NCBI GenBank assembly: GCA_002371335.1
Contig: DFHP01000079.1
Coordinates: 1-13,879 of the forward strand
Reading direction: 5' to 3'
Length of the DNA: 13,879 bases
Source: Eubacterium sp. UBA3720
GTDB lineage: Bacteria; Bacillota; Clostridia; Lachnospirales; Lachnospiraceae
Shown here: piece after piece, positions 7,856 through 13,879 of the stretch
Position numbering within the stretch: the stretch's first letter is position 1
Layout of the letters: each line of letters begins with the position of its first letter
The notes under the pieces: generated by a model
What the model was told of the DNA's origin: nothing
The model's input: only the letters and a program-made list of their open reading frames with translations
The model's database searches: none
Program-made: the position numbers and the translations under genes

Positions 7856-7910
7856 AAAAAGAAACATCCGCACGGCAATGGCTGTACCACGCGAATGTTT
7901 CTTTTTATTT
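7856..7910 (+). terminator. Rho-independent terminator after the lipoprotein gene
   Basis: AAAAAGAAACATCCGC (7856-7871) pairs with GCGAATGTTTCTTTTT (7891-7906) with one mismatch around a 19-base loop, and the T-rich arm continues as ATTTT. It ends the transcript about 215 bases after the stop codon. Confidence 0.75.
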
Positions 7911-8270
7911 TCGCCCCATTAAGAATGGAGAGTTTAACGAGGCTAAGAGTAAAAGAGAGGGTTGGTATGGAATAAGAATTTAAATCTTTTTAAATTCTTG
8001 ACTGTTATTATATTAACATTGACAGGTTTCGTCAATGTACAAGAACCACAATATTTTTTCCGTTTACTGGTTAATTTTTGATATTTTTGTCAATTTTTTA
8101 ACATCTACAGCGCAACGAAGTTATTTCTGAGTTGCTCATTTTTCTATGATATTGGTATAGTTTTTGTATCTTCTGACCATTTTTTCTTTCCAAAACACCC
8201 ATTTTCAATTAAGAGCAGTCATGTCTTCTGCTTCCCCGCAGACGTTATCCGATTATTTGCCGCATGCCTC
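7911..8270. other. AT-rich intergenic region, no gene seen
   Basis: This stretch lies between the plus-strand lipoprotein terminator and the end of the minus-strand ktrA gene. It contains a perfect 10-base inverted repeat AAGAATTTAA/TTAAATTCTT (7974-7983, 7990-7999), ATTGAC/GTCAAT (8018-8023, 8031-8036) and a promoter-like plus-strand TGGTATAGT (8153-8161) with no gene behind it. No ORF with protein-like composition was found, and no clear terminator for ktrA. Confidence 0.4.
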
Positions 8271-8915
8271 TTATTCCAGTTTTCTAATGTTTTTTTCTGA
8301 AACAAAAGCCCATAGCAGGTCCGATTCATTGATGACCGCATCCGGTCTGATGTTTGATTCCACGTCTCCGTCCTTTGTGACGATCGCCACAATATTCAGC
8401 CCATATTTTTTGCGAAGCTCGAGTTCGTACAGAGTTTTGCCGATCCACTGCTTCTTCGGTTTGATCTCTACCAGACGCATTGACGTAGAGATATCCTGAA
8501 AATCCAAAAAGTTGGCTGACATCATCATATGAGCAGTACGGATGCCTGTCTCTTCCTCCGGAAAAATGACCTTATCAGCGCCGACCTTCTTGTAAATCTC
8601 GCCGATCCGCCTGTTCGGTGCCTTGGCGACCACCTGAGGGATACCAAGCTCTTTTGCTATCATAATGCACAGTACACTGGCCTCCAGACTTTCAGACATG
8701 CATATTGCAGCCGCGTCTACGTTGTGAAGTCCCAGCTCCCTGATCGCCTCCTCATCTGTCAGATCTGCCACAATAGCCTGTGTGGTATAATCCGCCACCT
8801 GCTCTACCAGCTTTTCAGAGGAATCTGCCGCGATCACTTCCATTCCGGAAAGCGCAAGCTCCTTTGCTAATGCTGTTCCGAATCTTCCCAAACCTAATAC
8901 CGCATATGATTTCAT
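8271..8915 (-). CDS. ktrA: KtrA/TrkA-type potassium uptake regulatory subunit (RCK domain)
   Basis: A 214-residue cytoplasmic protein with a single RCK unit, the size of KtrA rather than the doubled TrkA of enterobacteria. The Rossmann nucleotide-binding core has GLGRFG (8-13) and an acidic residue at the end of strand 2 (D31 in VIAADSSEKL), followed by the conserved ADLTDEEAIRELGL and VVAKA segments. A C-terminal RCK_C/TrkA_C lobe covers about 135-214 (LVEIKPKKQWIGKTLYEL to the end). Members form octameric rings beneath the membrane channel and gate K+ uptake in response to ATP/ADP or NAD(H). AGGAGAAG sits 8 bases before the ATG. The gene follows the channel gene on the same strand after a 195-base gap occupied by a palindromic repeat, so co-transcription is likely but not certain. 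Confidence 0.93.
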   Translation of the reverse strand: MKSYAVLGLGRFGTALAKELALSGMEVIAADSSEKLVEQVADYTTQAIVADLTDEEAIRELGLHNVDAAAICMSESLEASVLCIMIAKELGIPQVVAKAPNRRIGEIYKKVGADKVIFPEEETGIRTAHMMMSANFLDFQDISTSMRLVEIKPKKQWIGKTLYELELRKKYGLNIVAIVTKDGDVESNIRPDAVINESDLLWAFVSEKNIRKLE

Positions 8916-8983
8916 ATCTATATCTTCTCCTGTTATTTTCCTGCTGCGTTTATGCCTTTTTTATTGAGGCTTCTTTCTTTATA

Positions 8984-9106
8984 AAACAAAGTCCTCAATC
9001 AGACTCAACTCCCCGGCCGCTCAATCCCAGGAAGAGCGAACCGGACTTTGCGCGCCGCCGCCCGGCAGCTTTGTGTTCAAGTCCCGCGCGCGACTTGGCG
9101 CGGGAT
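8984..9106 (+). repeat. Mosaic palindromic repeat, copy B, between ktrB and ktrA
   Basis: Shares GGACTTTGCGCGCCGCCGC and CGGCAGCTTTG (about 9043-9074) with copy A at 1949-1980, with one difference. CAAAGTCC (8987-8994) is the inverted partner of GGACTTTG, but about 48 bases are inserted between them. That insert has a CTCAATCC..AGG..AGAG segment also seen in copy C (13790-13806 on the opposite strand). After CTTTG the copy diverges from A, losing the right half of the hairpin, and ends with TCCCGCGC/GCGCGGGA (about 9082-9106). Confidence 0.75.
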
Positions 9107-9110
9107 TCGA

Positions 9111-10553
9111 TCAGCCTACAAAAAACTTTCCTTCCAGATATTTAAGATGATGTTTTGATCTTCCCGTATTAAAAAAGATTGCCATGGAAATCGGTCCTAT
9201 CCTGCCGGCGTACATCGCAAAGATGACGATCACCTGCCCTGCCGCGTTCAGCGACGGCGTCAGACTTCTGGAAAGACCAACCGTTCCGGTCGCGCTGAAA
9301 ATCTCATACGCCGCTGATAAAGCCGTCACATCATTTGTCTGCAGCAGCAGAACAACGCAGATAAGAGTGACCGACAGACTTATCGTAACGACCGCGGTAG
9401 CTTTATTGATCATCTTTTGCGTGATCCGCCGGTTAAATACCACCGTTTCATCTCTGTTCCTGATAAATGAAACCGTATTTAGCACCAGGACAAAAAATGT
9501 TACCGTTTTCACGCCGCCTGCTGTTCCAACCGGCGAACCACCAATAAACATATAGATCAGACCGACCAGACAGCTGTTTGTCGTTAGCGCGTCCTGTGGC
9601 ACGGTGGCAAAACCTGCCGTACGGAATGTGACTGACTGAAACATGCTTGCCATAATCTTATTTCCGGTCGAAAGTCCGCCTAGTGTGGCCGGATTGTTTT
9701 TTTCAAAAATATAAACCAGCAGCGTTCCGCTTGCGATCAGCACTGCGGTCAGCGTCAGAACAAGCCGGGAATGTTCATTCAGTCTGCGGAGAAAAGTTCT
9801 CCAGGGCATTTTCTGACGGATCGTCTTTTTTATATTTGCAGCAACGTCAAACCAGACCACATATCCGAGTCCTCCCATTATGATCAGCATCATCGTGATA
9901 AGGTTGACCGGCACGTTCGTCCTGTATCCTGTCAGGCTTGAGGGTCCTATGATATCTATTCCCGCATTGCAGAATCCCGAAACCGAAGTGAATAACGATA
10001 CCCACGCGCCTCTGATAAATCCCATCTCCGGCACGAATACAAACATATAAAGAACAGCGCCTGAAAGCTCCACGATCACGGTTCCTTTAACCACGCCAAG
10101 CAGAAAACGTATCATGCCGCGGATGGAGTTCATATTGTAATAATCCTGAATAAGTGCTCTGTCGTACAGTGAGATCCTTTTTTTCAAAGTGATCAGAAGC
10201 ATTGCGTAAACGGTTATGACGCCGAATCCGCCGATCTGTATCATACACAAAATAACGATCTTTCCAAACAGTGTCCAGTGCGAAAAAGTGTCTACTACCA
10301 CGAGCCCTGTCACGCATATAGAGGTGGCGGATGTAAACATGGCTGTGAGGAAGGTCGTCGTTTCCCCTTCAACCGTTGCTGCCGGGATCATCAGAAGCAG
10401 AGCTCCCAGGAGCATCACCAGAAAAAAACCGGCCGCAATTACACGCGTTGAAGTGAAATAATATTTCTTTTTCAGTTTCTTTTCCGGCTTTTCTGTCTGC
10501 TTATTTTCTTCCGCAGAGATCCTTCCCATAGAGATCACACTCGCTTTCCTCAT
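9111..10553 (-). CDS. ktrB: KtrB/TrkH-type potassium channel-like uptake subunit
   Basis: A 480-residue polytopic membrane protein of the Trk/Ktr/HKT superfamily, built of four membrane-pore-membrane repeats. The four selectivity-filter segments can be read: TSICVTGLVV (about 77-86), SGFCNAGID (about 192-200), VTFRTAGFAT (about 308-317) and FSATGTVGLS (about 419-428). A short basic cytoplasmic N-terminus (KPEKKLKKK) precedes the first helix. It should take up K+ (or K+ with Na+) as a dimer on a KtrA ring, and ktrA lies just downstream. The frame is open to a TTG at 10595, but a TATAAT on the minus strand (10573-10578) would start transcription near 10566, so the ATG at 10553 is preferred. A GTG at 10538 with GAGG 9 bases upstream is a real alternative. 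Length is normal. Confidence 0.93.
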   Translation of the reverse strand: MRKASVISMGRISAEENKQTEKPEKKLKKKYYFTSTRVIAAGFFLVMLLGALLLMIPAATVEGETTTFLTAMFTSATSICVTGLVVVDTFSHWTLFGKIVILCMIQIGGFGVITVYAMLLITLKKRISLYDRALIQDYYNMNSIRGMIRFLLGVVKGTVIVELSGAVLYMFVFVPEMGFIRGAWVSLFTSVSGFCNAGIDIIGPSSLTGYRTNVPVNLITMMLIIMGGLGYVVWFDVAANIKKTIRQKMPWRTFLRRLNEHSRLVLTLTAVLIASGTLLVYIFEKNNPATLGGLSTGNKIMASMFQSVTFRTAGFATVPQDALTTNSCLVGLIYMFIGGSPVGTAGGVKTVTFFVLVLNTVSFIRNRDETVVFNRRITQKMINKATAVVTISLSVTLICVVLLLQTNDVTALSAAYEIFSATGTVGLSRSLTPSLNAAGQVIVIFAMYAGRIGPISMAIFFNTGRSKHHLKYLEGKFFVG

Positions 10554-10572
10554 TAATTCTTTCTCTATTTGA

Positions 10573-10578
10573 ATTATA
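10573..10578 (-). promoter_or_regulatory. Candidate -10 box of the ktrB-ktrA operon
   Basis: A perfect TATAAT on the minus strand lies 19 bases upstream of the ktrB ATG, but no good -35 exists at 16-18 bases. The implied leader is very short (about 13-28 bases). Sequence-only inference. Confidence 0.4.
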
Positions 10579-10649
10579 ATGTGTTTTCCTGCCAAAAACT
10601 ATCAGAACCGGGCAAATTATTAATTTTTTCTTATTTTTCCCAAATTCAA

Positions 10650-10678
10650 TTGACACTTTTGGCACTTTCCTTTATATA
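10650..10678 (+). promoter_or_regulatory. Strong promoter of the candidate small RNA
   Basis: A perfect -35 TTGACA (10650-10655) and TATATA (10673-10678) are separated by exactly 17 bases. No ORF with a ribosome binding site follows; a hairpin terminator lies about 120-160 bases downstream. Confidence 0.65.
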
Positions 10679-10684
10679 TAAATA

Positions 10685-10836
10685 TAGTGAGTTGAAACTT
10701 ACTGTATTTGCTTTATATATGCTTCGTCAGAGTTTTCTTTACCTTCTCCCATTATCTGCACGAAAGCATCAGACCATATATAGCATTAATAGCAGGGATC
10801 ATGTGAAATATTCGCCGCATGATCCCTGCTTTTTTT
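10685..10836 (+). ncRNA. Candidate small structured RNA, about 150 nt, unknown family
   Basis: The segment is bounded by a consensus promoter and a strong terminator and has no plausible coding sequence. Predicted by eye, its 5' end forms a small hairpin AGTGAG/CTTACT (10686-10703, one G-U pair). A middle helix forms between 10710-10727 (ending ATGCTTCGT) and 10760-10784 (ACGAAAGCAT, then CATATATAGC) with a bulge, leaving a pyrimidine-rich loop (10728-10759). The terminator hairpin closes the 3' end. I do not recognise it as 6S RNA, SRP RNA, tmRNA or RNase P RNA. It lies divergently beside ktrB, about 115 bases upstream of the operon's -10, and is not antisense to it. Existence as a transcript is inferred. 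Confidence 0.5.
10791..10836 (+). terminator. Rho-independent terminator of the candidate small RNA
   Basis: A perfect 13-base stem AGCAGGGATCATG (10791-10803) and CATGATCCCTGCT (10818-10830) is followed by seven T in a row. One of the strongest terminators in the window, on a strand with no protein gene ending nearby. Confidence 0.85.
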
Positions 10837-10845
10837 ATGTTACAG

Positions 10846-11101
10846 GATTCGGGTGTCAGAACCACGAGTTCTGGAAATTGTGTGAAAGATTCATACATTT
10901 GGACGAGCCGCCGGAACTTCTTATCCTTGCGAATTCTGTGAAATGGATAAAACCGAAACTGTTTGAGCATCGAAAGATGCGAGTTTTGAGGTTTTATCCA
11001 TGATTCTTCACAGAATCAAAAGGATATTAGAAGTTCCCGGCGAGGAAACCGTATGAATCTTCACACAATTTCTGAACGAGGGACTCTTGACACTTTAATC
11101 G
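10846..11101. repeat. 255-base near-perfect hairpin (nested palindromic element, copy D)
   Basis: The whole segment is one inverted repeat centred at 10973-10974, with arms of about 125 bases that stay in register almost to the end. The apex is GCATC-GAAA-GATGC (10967-10980). Working outward, matched blocks are: ATGGATAAAACC with GGTTTTATCCAT; ATTCTGTGAA with TTCACAGAAT; GGAACTTCT-type arms; AAATTGTGTGAA with TTCACACAATTT; GATTCATAC with GTATGAATC; and outer ends with GTGTCA/TGACAC. The outermost ends resemble the short palindrome at 13624-13678. A further diverged palindrome GGGAAAT/ATTTCCT (11107-11126) flanks it. No ORF is credible inside. Confidence 0.85.
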
Positions 11102-11150
11102 TTTCGGGAAATCACGTCAATTTCCTGTGAATAATACATTCATTATCCCA

Positions 11151-11179
11151 TTGACCCGCATCTTCAATTCTTTTATGAT
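11151..11179 (+). promoter_or_regulatory. Promoter of galE
   Basis: TTGACC (11151-11156) and TATGAT (11174-11179) are separated by 17 bases, each matching 5 of 6 consensus positions. The leader would be about 65 bases, ending in GTGAGGT (11239-11245) 6 bases before the ATG. Confidence 0.65.
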
Positions 11180-11251
11180 AAGTAAGAGCTTCAAAAGACG
11201 GGTTATTCTTTTTGAACCAACGCTTATGATCATATCAGTGAGGTAGAAATT

Positions 11252-12268
11252 ATGAAAATTCTTGTGACAGGCGGCGCCGGCTATATCGGCAGTCATACCT
11301 GTGTAGAGCTTCTGAACGAAGGTCTGGATGTCGTTATCATGGATAATCTTTACAATTCCAGCAGAAAGGCTGTGGACCGGATCATGGAGATTACCGGCAG
11401 ACAGGTTACATTTTATGAGACAGACATGATGGACCGGGAAGGCGTCCGTTCTGTTTTTGAAAATGAAAAAATTGATGCGGTCATTCATTTTGCAGGGCTG
11501 AAGGCAGTCGGTGAATCTGTAGTTAAACCAATCGAGTATTATACAAATAATATCTCGGGAACTCTGATCCTGTGCGATGAGATGCGCAGACACGGGGTGA
11601 AAAATATCATTTTCAGCTCTTCTGCAACAGTTTACGGAGATCCCGCACAGATCCCGATCACGGAAGACTGCCCGAAAGGCGTCTGCACGAATCCCTACGG
11701 CTGGACAAAATCCATGCTGGAGCAGATACTGACGGACATTCATACCGCCGACAGTGAATGGAACGTGGTACTTCTTCGCTATTTTAACCCGATCGGAGCT
11801 CACAAGAGCGGTCTGATCGGAGAGGATCCGAAGGGCATTCCCAATAATCTGCTTCCGTATATTGCTCAGGTGGCCATCGGAAAGCGGCCTCAGGTCAATG
11901 TATTCGGAAATGATTATGATACCCCCGACGGCACAGGCGTCCGCGATTATATTCATGTGGTTGATCTGGCCCGCGGTCACGTAAAAGCACTGAAGAAACT
12001 TGCTCCGGGAAGCGGCGTGAATATCTATAATCTCGGCACAGGCAACGGCTACAGCGTTCTGGACATGATACATGCGTTCTCCAAAGCCTGCGGCCATGAG
12101 CTGAAATACGAGATACAGGCAAGACGGCCGGGCGATATCGCAGTCTGCTACGCAAAATGTGACAAGGCTAAAGCAGAGCTTGGCTGGGAGGCCGAATACG
12201 GCGTCGAAGAAATGTGTGCCGATACCTGGAAATGGCAGTCCATGAACCCGAACGGATACAATGACTGA
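11252..12268 (+). CDS. galE: UDP-glucose 4-epimerase
   Basis: A 338-residue extended short-chain dehydrogenase/reductase that interconverts UDP-glucose and UDP-galactose with bound NAD, in the Leloir pathway and in supply of UDP-galactose for surface glycans. The Rossmann motif TGGAGYIGSHT (6-16) starts the protein. The FAGLKAVGESV segment and the catalytic residues Ser124 (SSSATVYG), Tyr149 and Lys153 (YGWTK) fall at the same numbers as in the well-studied E. coli enzyme. Downstream signatures include LRYFNPIGAH and GTGVRDYIHVVDLA, then the sugar-binding ARRPGDIA. Length matches the family. It is monocistronic, with its own promoter and a perfect terminator, and is not clustered with galK or galT. 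The candidate small RNA and long hairpin lie upstream on the same strand but before the galE promoter. Confidence 0.96.
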   Translation: MKILVTGGAGYIGSHTCVELLNEGLDVVIMDNLYNSSRKAVDRIMEITGRQVTFYETDMMDREGVRSVFENEKIDAVIHFAGLKAVGESVVKPIEYYTNNISGTLILCDEMRRHGVKNIIFSSSATVYGDPAQIPITEDCPKGVCTNPYGWTKSMLEQILTDIHTADSEWNVVLLRYFNPIGAHKSGLIGEDPKGIPNNLLPYIAQVAIGKRPQVNVFGNDYDTPDGTGVRDYIHVVDLARGHVKALKKLAPGSGVNIYNLGTGNGYSVLDMIHAFSKACGHELKYEIQARRPGDIAVCYAKCDKAKAELGWEAEYGVEEMCADTWKWQSMNPNGYND

Positions 12269-12270
12269 TC

Positions 12271-12307
12271 AAAAGATGCAAGGCAGCTTATCTGCCTTGC
12301 ATCTTTT
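12271..12307. terminator. Bidirectional terminator between galE and degV
   Basis: A perfect 16-base inverted repeat (12271-12286 with 12292-12307; AAAAGATGCAAGGCAG and its complement) with a 5-base loop. Its A- and T-rich ends give a U-run in both directions, so it can end both converging genes. It begins 3 bases after the galE stop codon and lies about 60 bases beyond the degV stop codon. Confidence 0.85.
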
Positions 12308-12367
12308 AAGTATATGGATTCCCGGGAAATCAGGATATTTTCACAAAATGAGACAGGAAGTTTTCAA

Positions 12368-13276
12368 TCAATTACTTTTTTTATTCTGTTCTTCCAGTTT
12401 TTTCCTGTCTCCTACCCATACGACAGCTGCCATTCCGGGGCCGGTATGGGCTCCGATGACCGGACACAGCTGGCGCACCTTGCATACTGCCTCCGGATCC
12501 ATCTCTTTTATCTGCTCTATGAGCATATCCGCGCGTTCGGGCGCGTCAGAATGCAGGAAATAATACCTGTGATACTGCGGGTCGCGTGTATTCTTTACCA
12601 TACCGATCATGTCCTTTATGGCCGGCTTTACACCGCGTTTTTTATCTATGGTTACAAGCTTCCCGTTTTCATCGATGATCAGGATGGGTTTGATGTTCAG
12701 CATCGTTCCTACGACTGCCGTTGCGGCGGAAACCCTTCCGCCCCGTTTCAGGTACATCAGATCCTCGACCATGAACAGATGATTGACGTTAAGGCGGATA
12801 TCTTCCAGTGCCTTCACATTTTCCTCGATCGTCATTCCGGCGTCTCTGTATTCTGTGGCAAATTCTGTCAGAAGGCCCATTCCCGCTGTAGCTCCAAGGG
12901 AATCGACCGGATAAACCTTGGCGTCAGGAAAGGTTTCTTCGAGTTCCATTTTGGCCAGACGCGCGCTGTCATATGTTTTCGTCAGACCGCTGGACAAACA
13001 TATATAAAGGATGTCTTTCCCCTCTGCCAGCGCCGGCGTAAATGCGTCAATATATTTCTGCGGCGTTATCTGGCTCGTATGTGTGAGATCGCCGTCTCTC
13101 TGCCCCTGATAAAACTTTTTCAGCAGCTCATCATCTTCAAGTCCCTCGCAAAGGCGGTCTTCTGAACCGATCGTATAATTCATAGGGATAAAATGTATAT
13201 CTTTTTCCTTTACTACGGCCGGATCGATATCTGTTGAAACATCCGTATAAATAAGATAATCCTTCATTCTATGCAT
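12368..13276 (-). CDS. DegV family fatty-acid-binding protein
   Basis: A 302-residue soluble protein of the DegV/FakB family. In FakB-type members the protein carries a fatty acid that the kinase FakA phosphorylates, feeding exogenous fatty acids into phospholipids; many clostridial paralogues have unknown ligands. Visible family marks: the YTDVSTDI start, TSQITP (67-72), SSGLTKTYDSA (95-105), DSLGATAGMG (125-134), LMYLKRGGR (173-181) and LNIKPIL (193-199). The start at 13276 is preferred because AGGAAG lies 6 bases upstream; an ATG three codons later is the alternative. It is monocistronic and convergent with galE. No fakA-like gene is in the window. Confidence 0.92.
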   Translation of the reverse strand: MHRMKDYLIYTDVSTDIDPAVVKEKDIHFIPMNYTIGSEDRLCEGLEDDELLKKFYQGQRDGDLTHTSQITPQKYIDAFTPALAEGKDILYICLSSGLTKTYDSARLAKMELEETFPDAKVYPVDSLGATAGMGLLTEFATEYRDAGMTIEENVKALEDIRLNVNHLFMVEDLMYLKRGGRVSAATAVVGTMLNIKPILIIDENGKLVTIDKKRGVKPAIKDMIGMVKNTRDPQYHRYYFLHSDAPERADMLIEQIKEMDPEAVCKVRQLCPVIGAHTGPGMAAVVWVGDRKKLEEQNKKSN

Positions 13277-13344
13277 GCCTTTCTTCCTAAACGATTCTGT
13301 ACGGAGCGCGAAGCAATATGTTATGTAACTTCGCAGATTATACT

Positions 13345-13373
13345 ATTATATACGTGTATATAAATATAAACAA
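13345..13373 (-). promoter_or_regulatory. Candidate degV promoter
   Basis: On the minus strand, TTGTTT (13368-13373) and a perfect TATAAT (13345-13350) are spaced by 17 bases. A second TATAAT lies 8 bases further downstream (13337-13342) with a poorer -35. The leader would be about 60 bases. Confidence 0.5.
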
Positions 13374-13580
13374 GTTTTTTAATAAAATTTATGAACTGAT
13401 ATAATTTTCACTGAATTCCACTCTTTCGGTTATAAAACTTGTTCAGATCAAAATGTTCACAAAAAAGTCACTTTTGTTTTAAAGTACACTTAAGTTTCGG
13501 AAACTAATGTATATAAATGTAAAGTAACATTTTTATTTTTCATTTCTTCTCATATAAGAGAGGAATCCCCCCACACACTG
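13374..13580. other. AT-rich intergenic stretch upstream of degV
   Basis: No coding sequence is credible here. It contains GTTTC/GAAAC (13494-13504), an AT-rich TATATAAAT (13511-13519) and a purine-rich AAGAGAGGAA (13556-13565) that looks like a Shine-Dalgarno but has no start codon after it. With the repeat block to its right, bases 13277-13879 hold no protein gene. Confidence 0.4.
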
Positions 13581-13614
13581 AAAAAGGACCACAGATCATT
13601 CTGCGGTCCTTTTT
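13581..13614. terminator. Terminator-like hairpin with no adjacent gene end
   Basis: AAAAAGGACCACAG (13581-13594) and CTGCGGTCCTTTTT (13601-13614) form a 14-base stem with one mismatch and a 6-base loop, with a U-run in both directions. On the plus strand the T-run continues as CTCTTC. No protein gene ends nearby on either strand within the window. Confidence 0.7.
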
Positions 13615-13620
13615 CTCTTC

Positions 13621-13879
13621 ACAGGATTAAAGTGTCAAAAGTCCCTCTTTCAGAAATTGTAGTTTTGACACCCGAATCTTCATAGGAAATATCGATCATT
13701 TCCTATGAAACAAACTCTCCCGGGGATGCACACGCTGCACAAAGGGAGGCAGCTGCGCTGCCGTGCAACGGAGCGCAAAGCCCGCTTCTCTCCCCTCAGG
13801 ATTGAGGGGCTGAGGGGATGATGTCCGCTTGCGGACGTTGTTTCCTGACAGGAAAAACGGAACTTACCTCCGTCCCCGG
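13621..13879 (-). repeat. Mosaic palindromic repeat block, copy C
   Basis: A continuous block of palindromes reaches the window edge. Left to right: (i) 13624-13678, GATTAAAGTGTCAAAA with TTTTGACACCCGAATC, the module that also forms the outer ends of the long hairpin at 10846-11101; (ii) CATAGGAAAT/ATTTCCTATG (13681-13707); (iii) 13708-13790, the reverse complement of copy A; (iv) CCCCTCAG/CTGAGGGG (about 13792-13817); (v) GTCCGC-TT-GCGGAC (about 13823-13836); (vi) TTTCCT-GAC-AGGAAA (13841-13855). The right end may continue beyond the window. Confidence 0.85.

Noticed and set aside
7684..7890. 68-codon minus-strand frame behind the lipoprotein gene
   Set aside because: Overlaps the 3' UTR hairpin and terminator; Phe/Tyr-rich composition reflects AT-rich non-coding DNA.
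8132..8161. Plus-strand promoter-like TTGCTC...TGGTATAGT
   Set aside because: It would only drive RNA antisense to ktrA; the -35 is weak and AT-rich DNA gives such matches by chance.
10554..10595. TTG-started N-terminal extension of ktrB
   Set aside because: Rare start codon, and the likely -10 TATAAT at 10573-10578 lies inside the extension, so it would not be transcribed from that promoter.
10569..11003. 144-codon plus-strand frame across the ktrB promoter, the small RNA and the hairpin
   Set aside because: It crosses a promoter, a strong terminator and half of a palindrome, and its translation does not look like a protein.
10846..11101. Retron msr-msd or group II intron reading of the long hairpin
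   Set aside because: No reverse transcriptase gene is within the window and none of the conserved intron domain V or retron priming features were recognised.
11117..12097. 326-codon open frame on the minus strand over galE
   Set aside because: It is antisense to galE, whose catalytic motifs and length are unambiguous; the translation has no family features.
12314..13165. 283-codon open frame on the plus strand over the DegV gene
   Set aside because: Shadow of a clear DegV-family gene; Phe/Cys/His-rich composition and no ribosome binding site of note.

Overview
The window looks like chromosomal DNA from a low-to-moderate GC Firmicute, most likely a clostridial gut bacterium of the Lachnospiraceae type. 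This is inferred from the gene families, the AGGAG-type ribosome binding sites, the strong hairpin-plus-U terminators and an abundant lipoprotein sugar-binding protein. No rRNA, tRNA, CRISPR array, phage gene or transposase gene is visible.

Layout, left to right. (1) 1-1745, minus: a PRD-containing PTS regulator (BglG/MtlR type) cut by the left edge. (2) 1746-2078: its promoter, a minus-strand terminator and a complex palindromic repeat. (3) 2079-2822, minus: an unrecognised 247-residue protein. (4) 3179-5041, minus: an ABC-F ATPase of the Uup/YfmR type with a GC-rich structured leader. (5) 5251-6090, plus: an AraC-family regulator with its own terminator. (6) 6636-7691, plus: a lipoprotein sugar-binding protein with a long leader and a structured 3' UTR, but no transporter permease or ATPase beside it. 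(7) 8271-10553, minus: a KtrB/TrkH channel subunit followed by its KtrA/TrkA gating subunit, with a palindromic repeat between them. (8) 10650-11101: a candidate small RNA (strong promoter and terminator, no ORF), then a roughly 255-base near-perfect hairpin capped by GAAA. (9) 11252-12268, plus: galE, sharing a bidirectional terminator with (10) 12368-13276, minus: a DegV-family fatty-acid-binding protein. (11) 13277-13879: the degV promoter, a terminator with no obvious gene, and a dense block of palindromic repeats.

The protein genes are ordinary housekeeping and carbohydrate-response functions: sugar-responsive regulation, sugar uptake, UDP-sugar interconversion, K+ uptake and ribosome assistance. 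The unusual signal is between the genes. Four intergenic sites carry pieces of one mosaic family of palindromic modules. Two copies (1944-2050 and 13683-13790, opposite orientation) are alike over about 107 bases and differ by at least one substitution that preserves pairing. Another module (13624-13678) matches the two outer ends of the 255-base hairpin at 10846-11101, as if that hairpin had grown by insertion of a further palindrome. These elements and the candidate small RNA are the parts most worth a second look.
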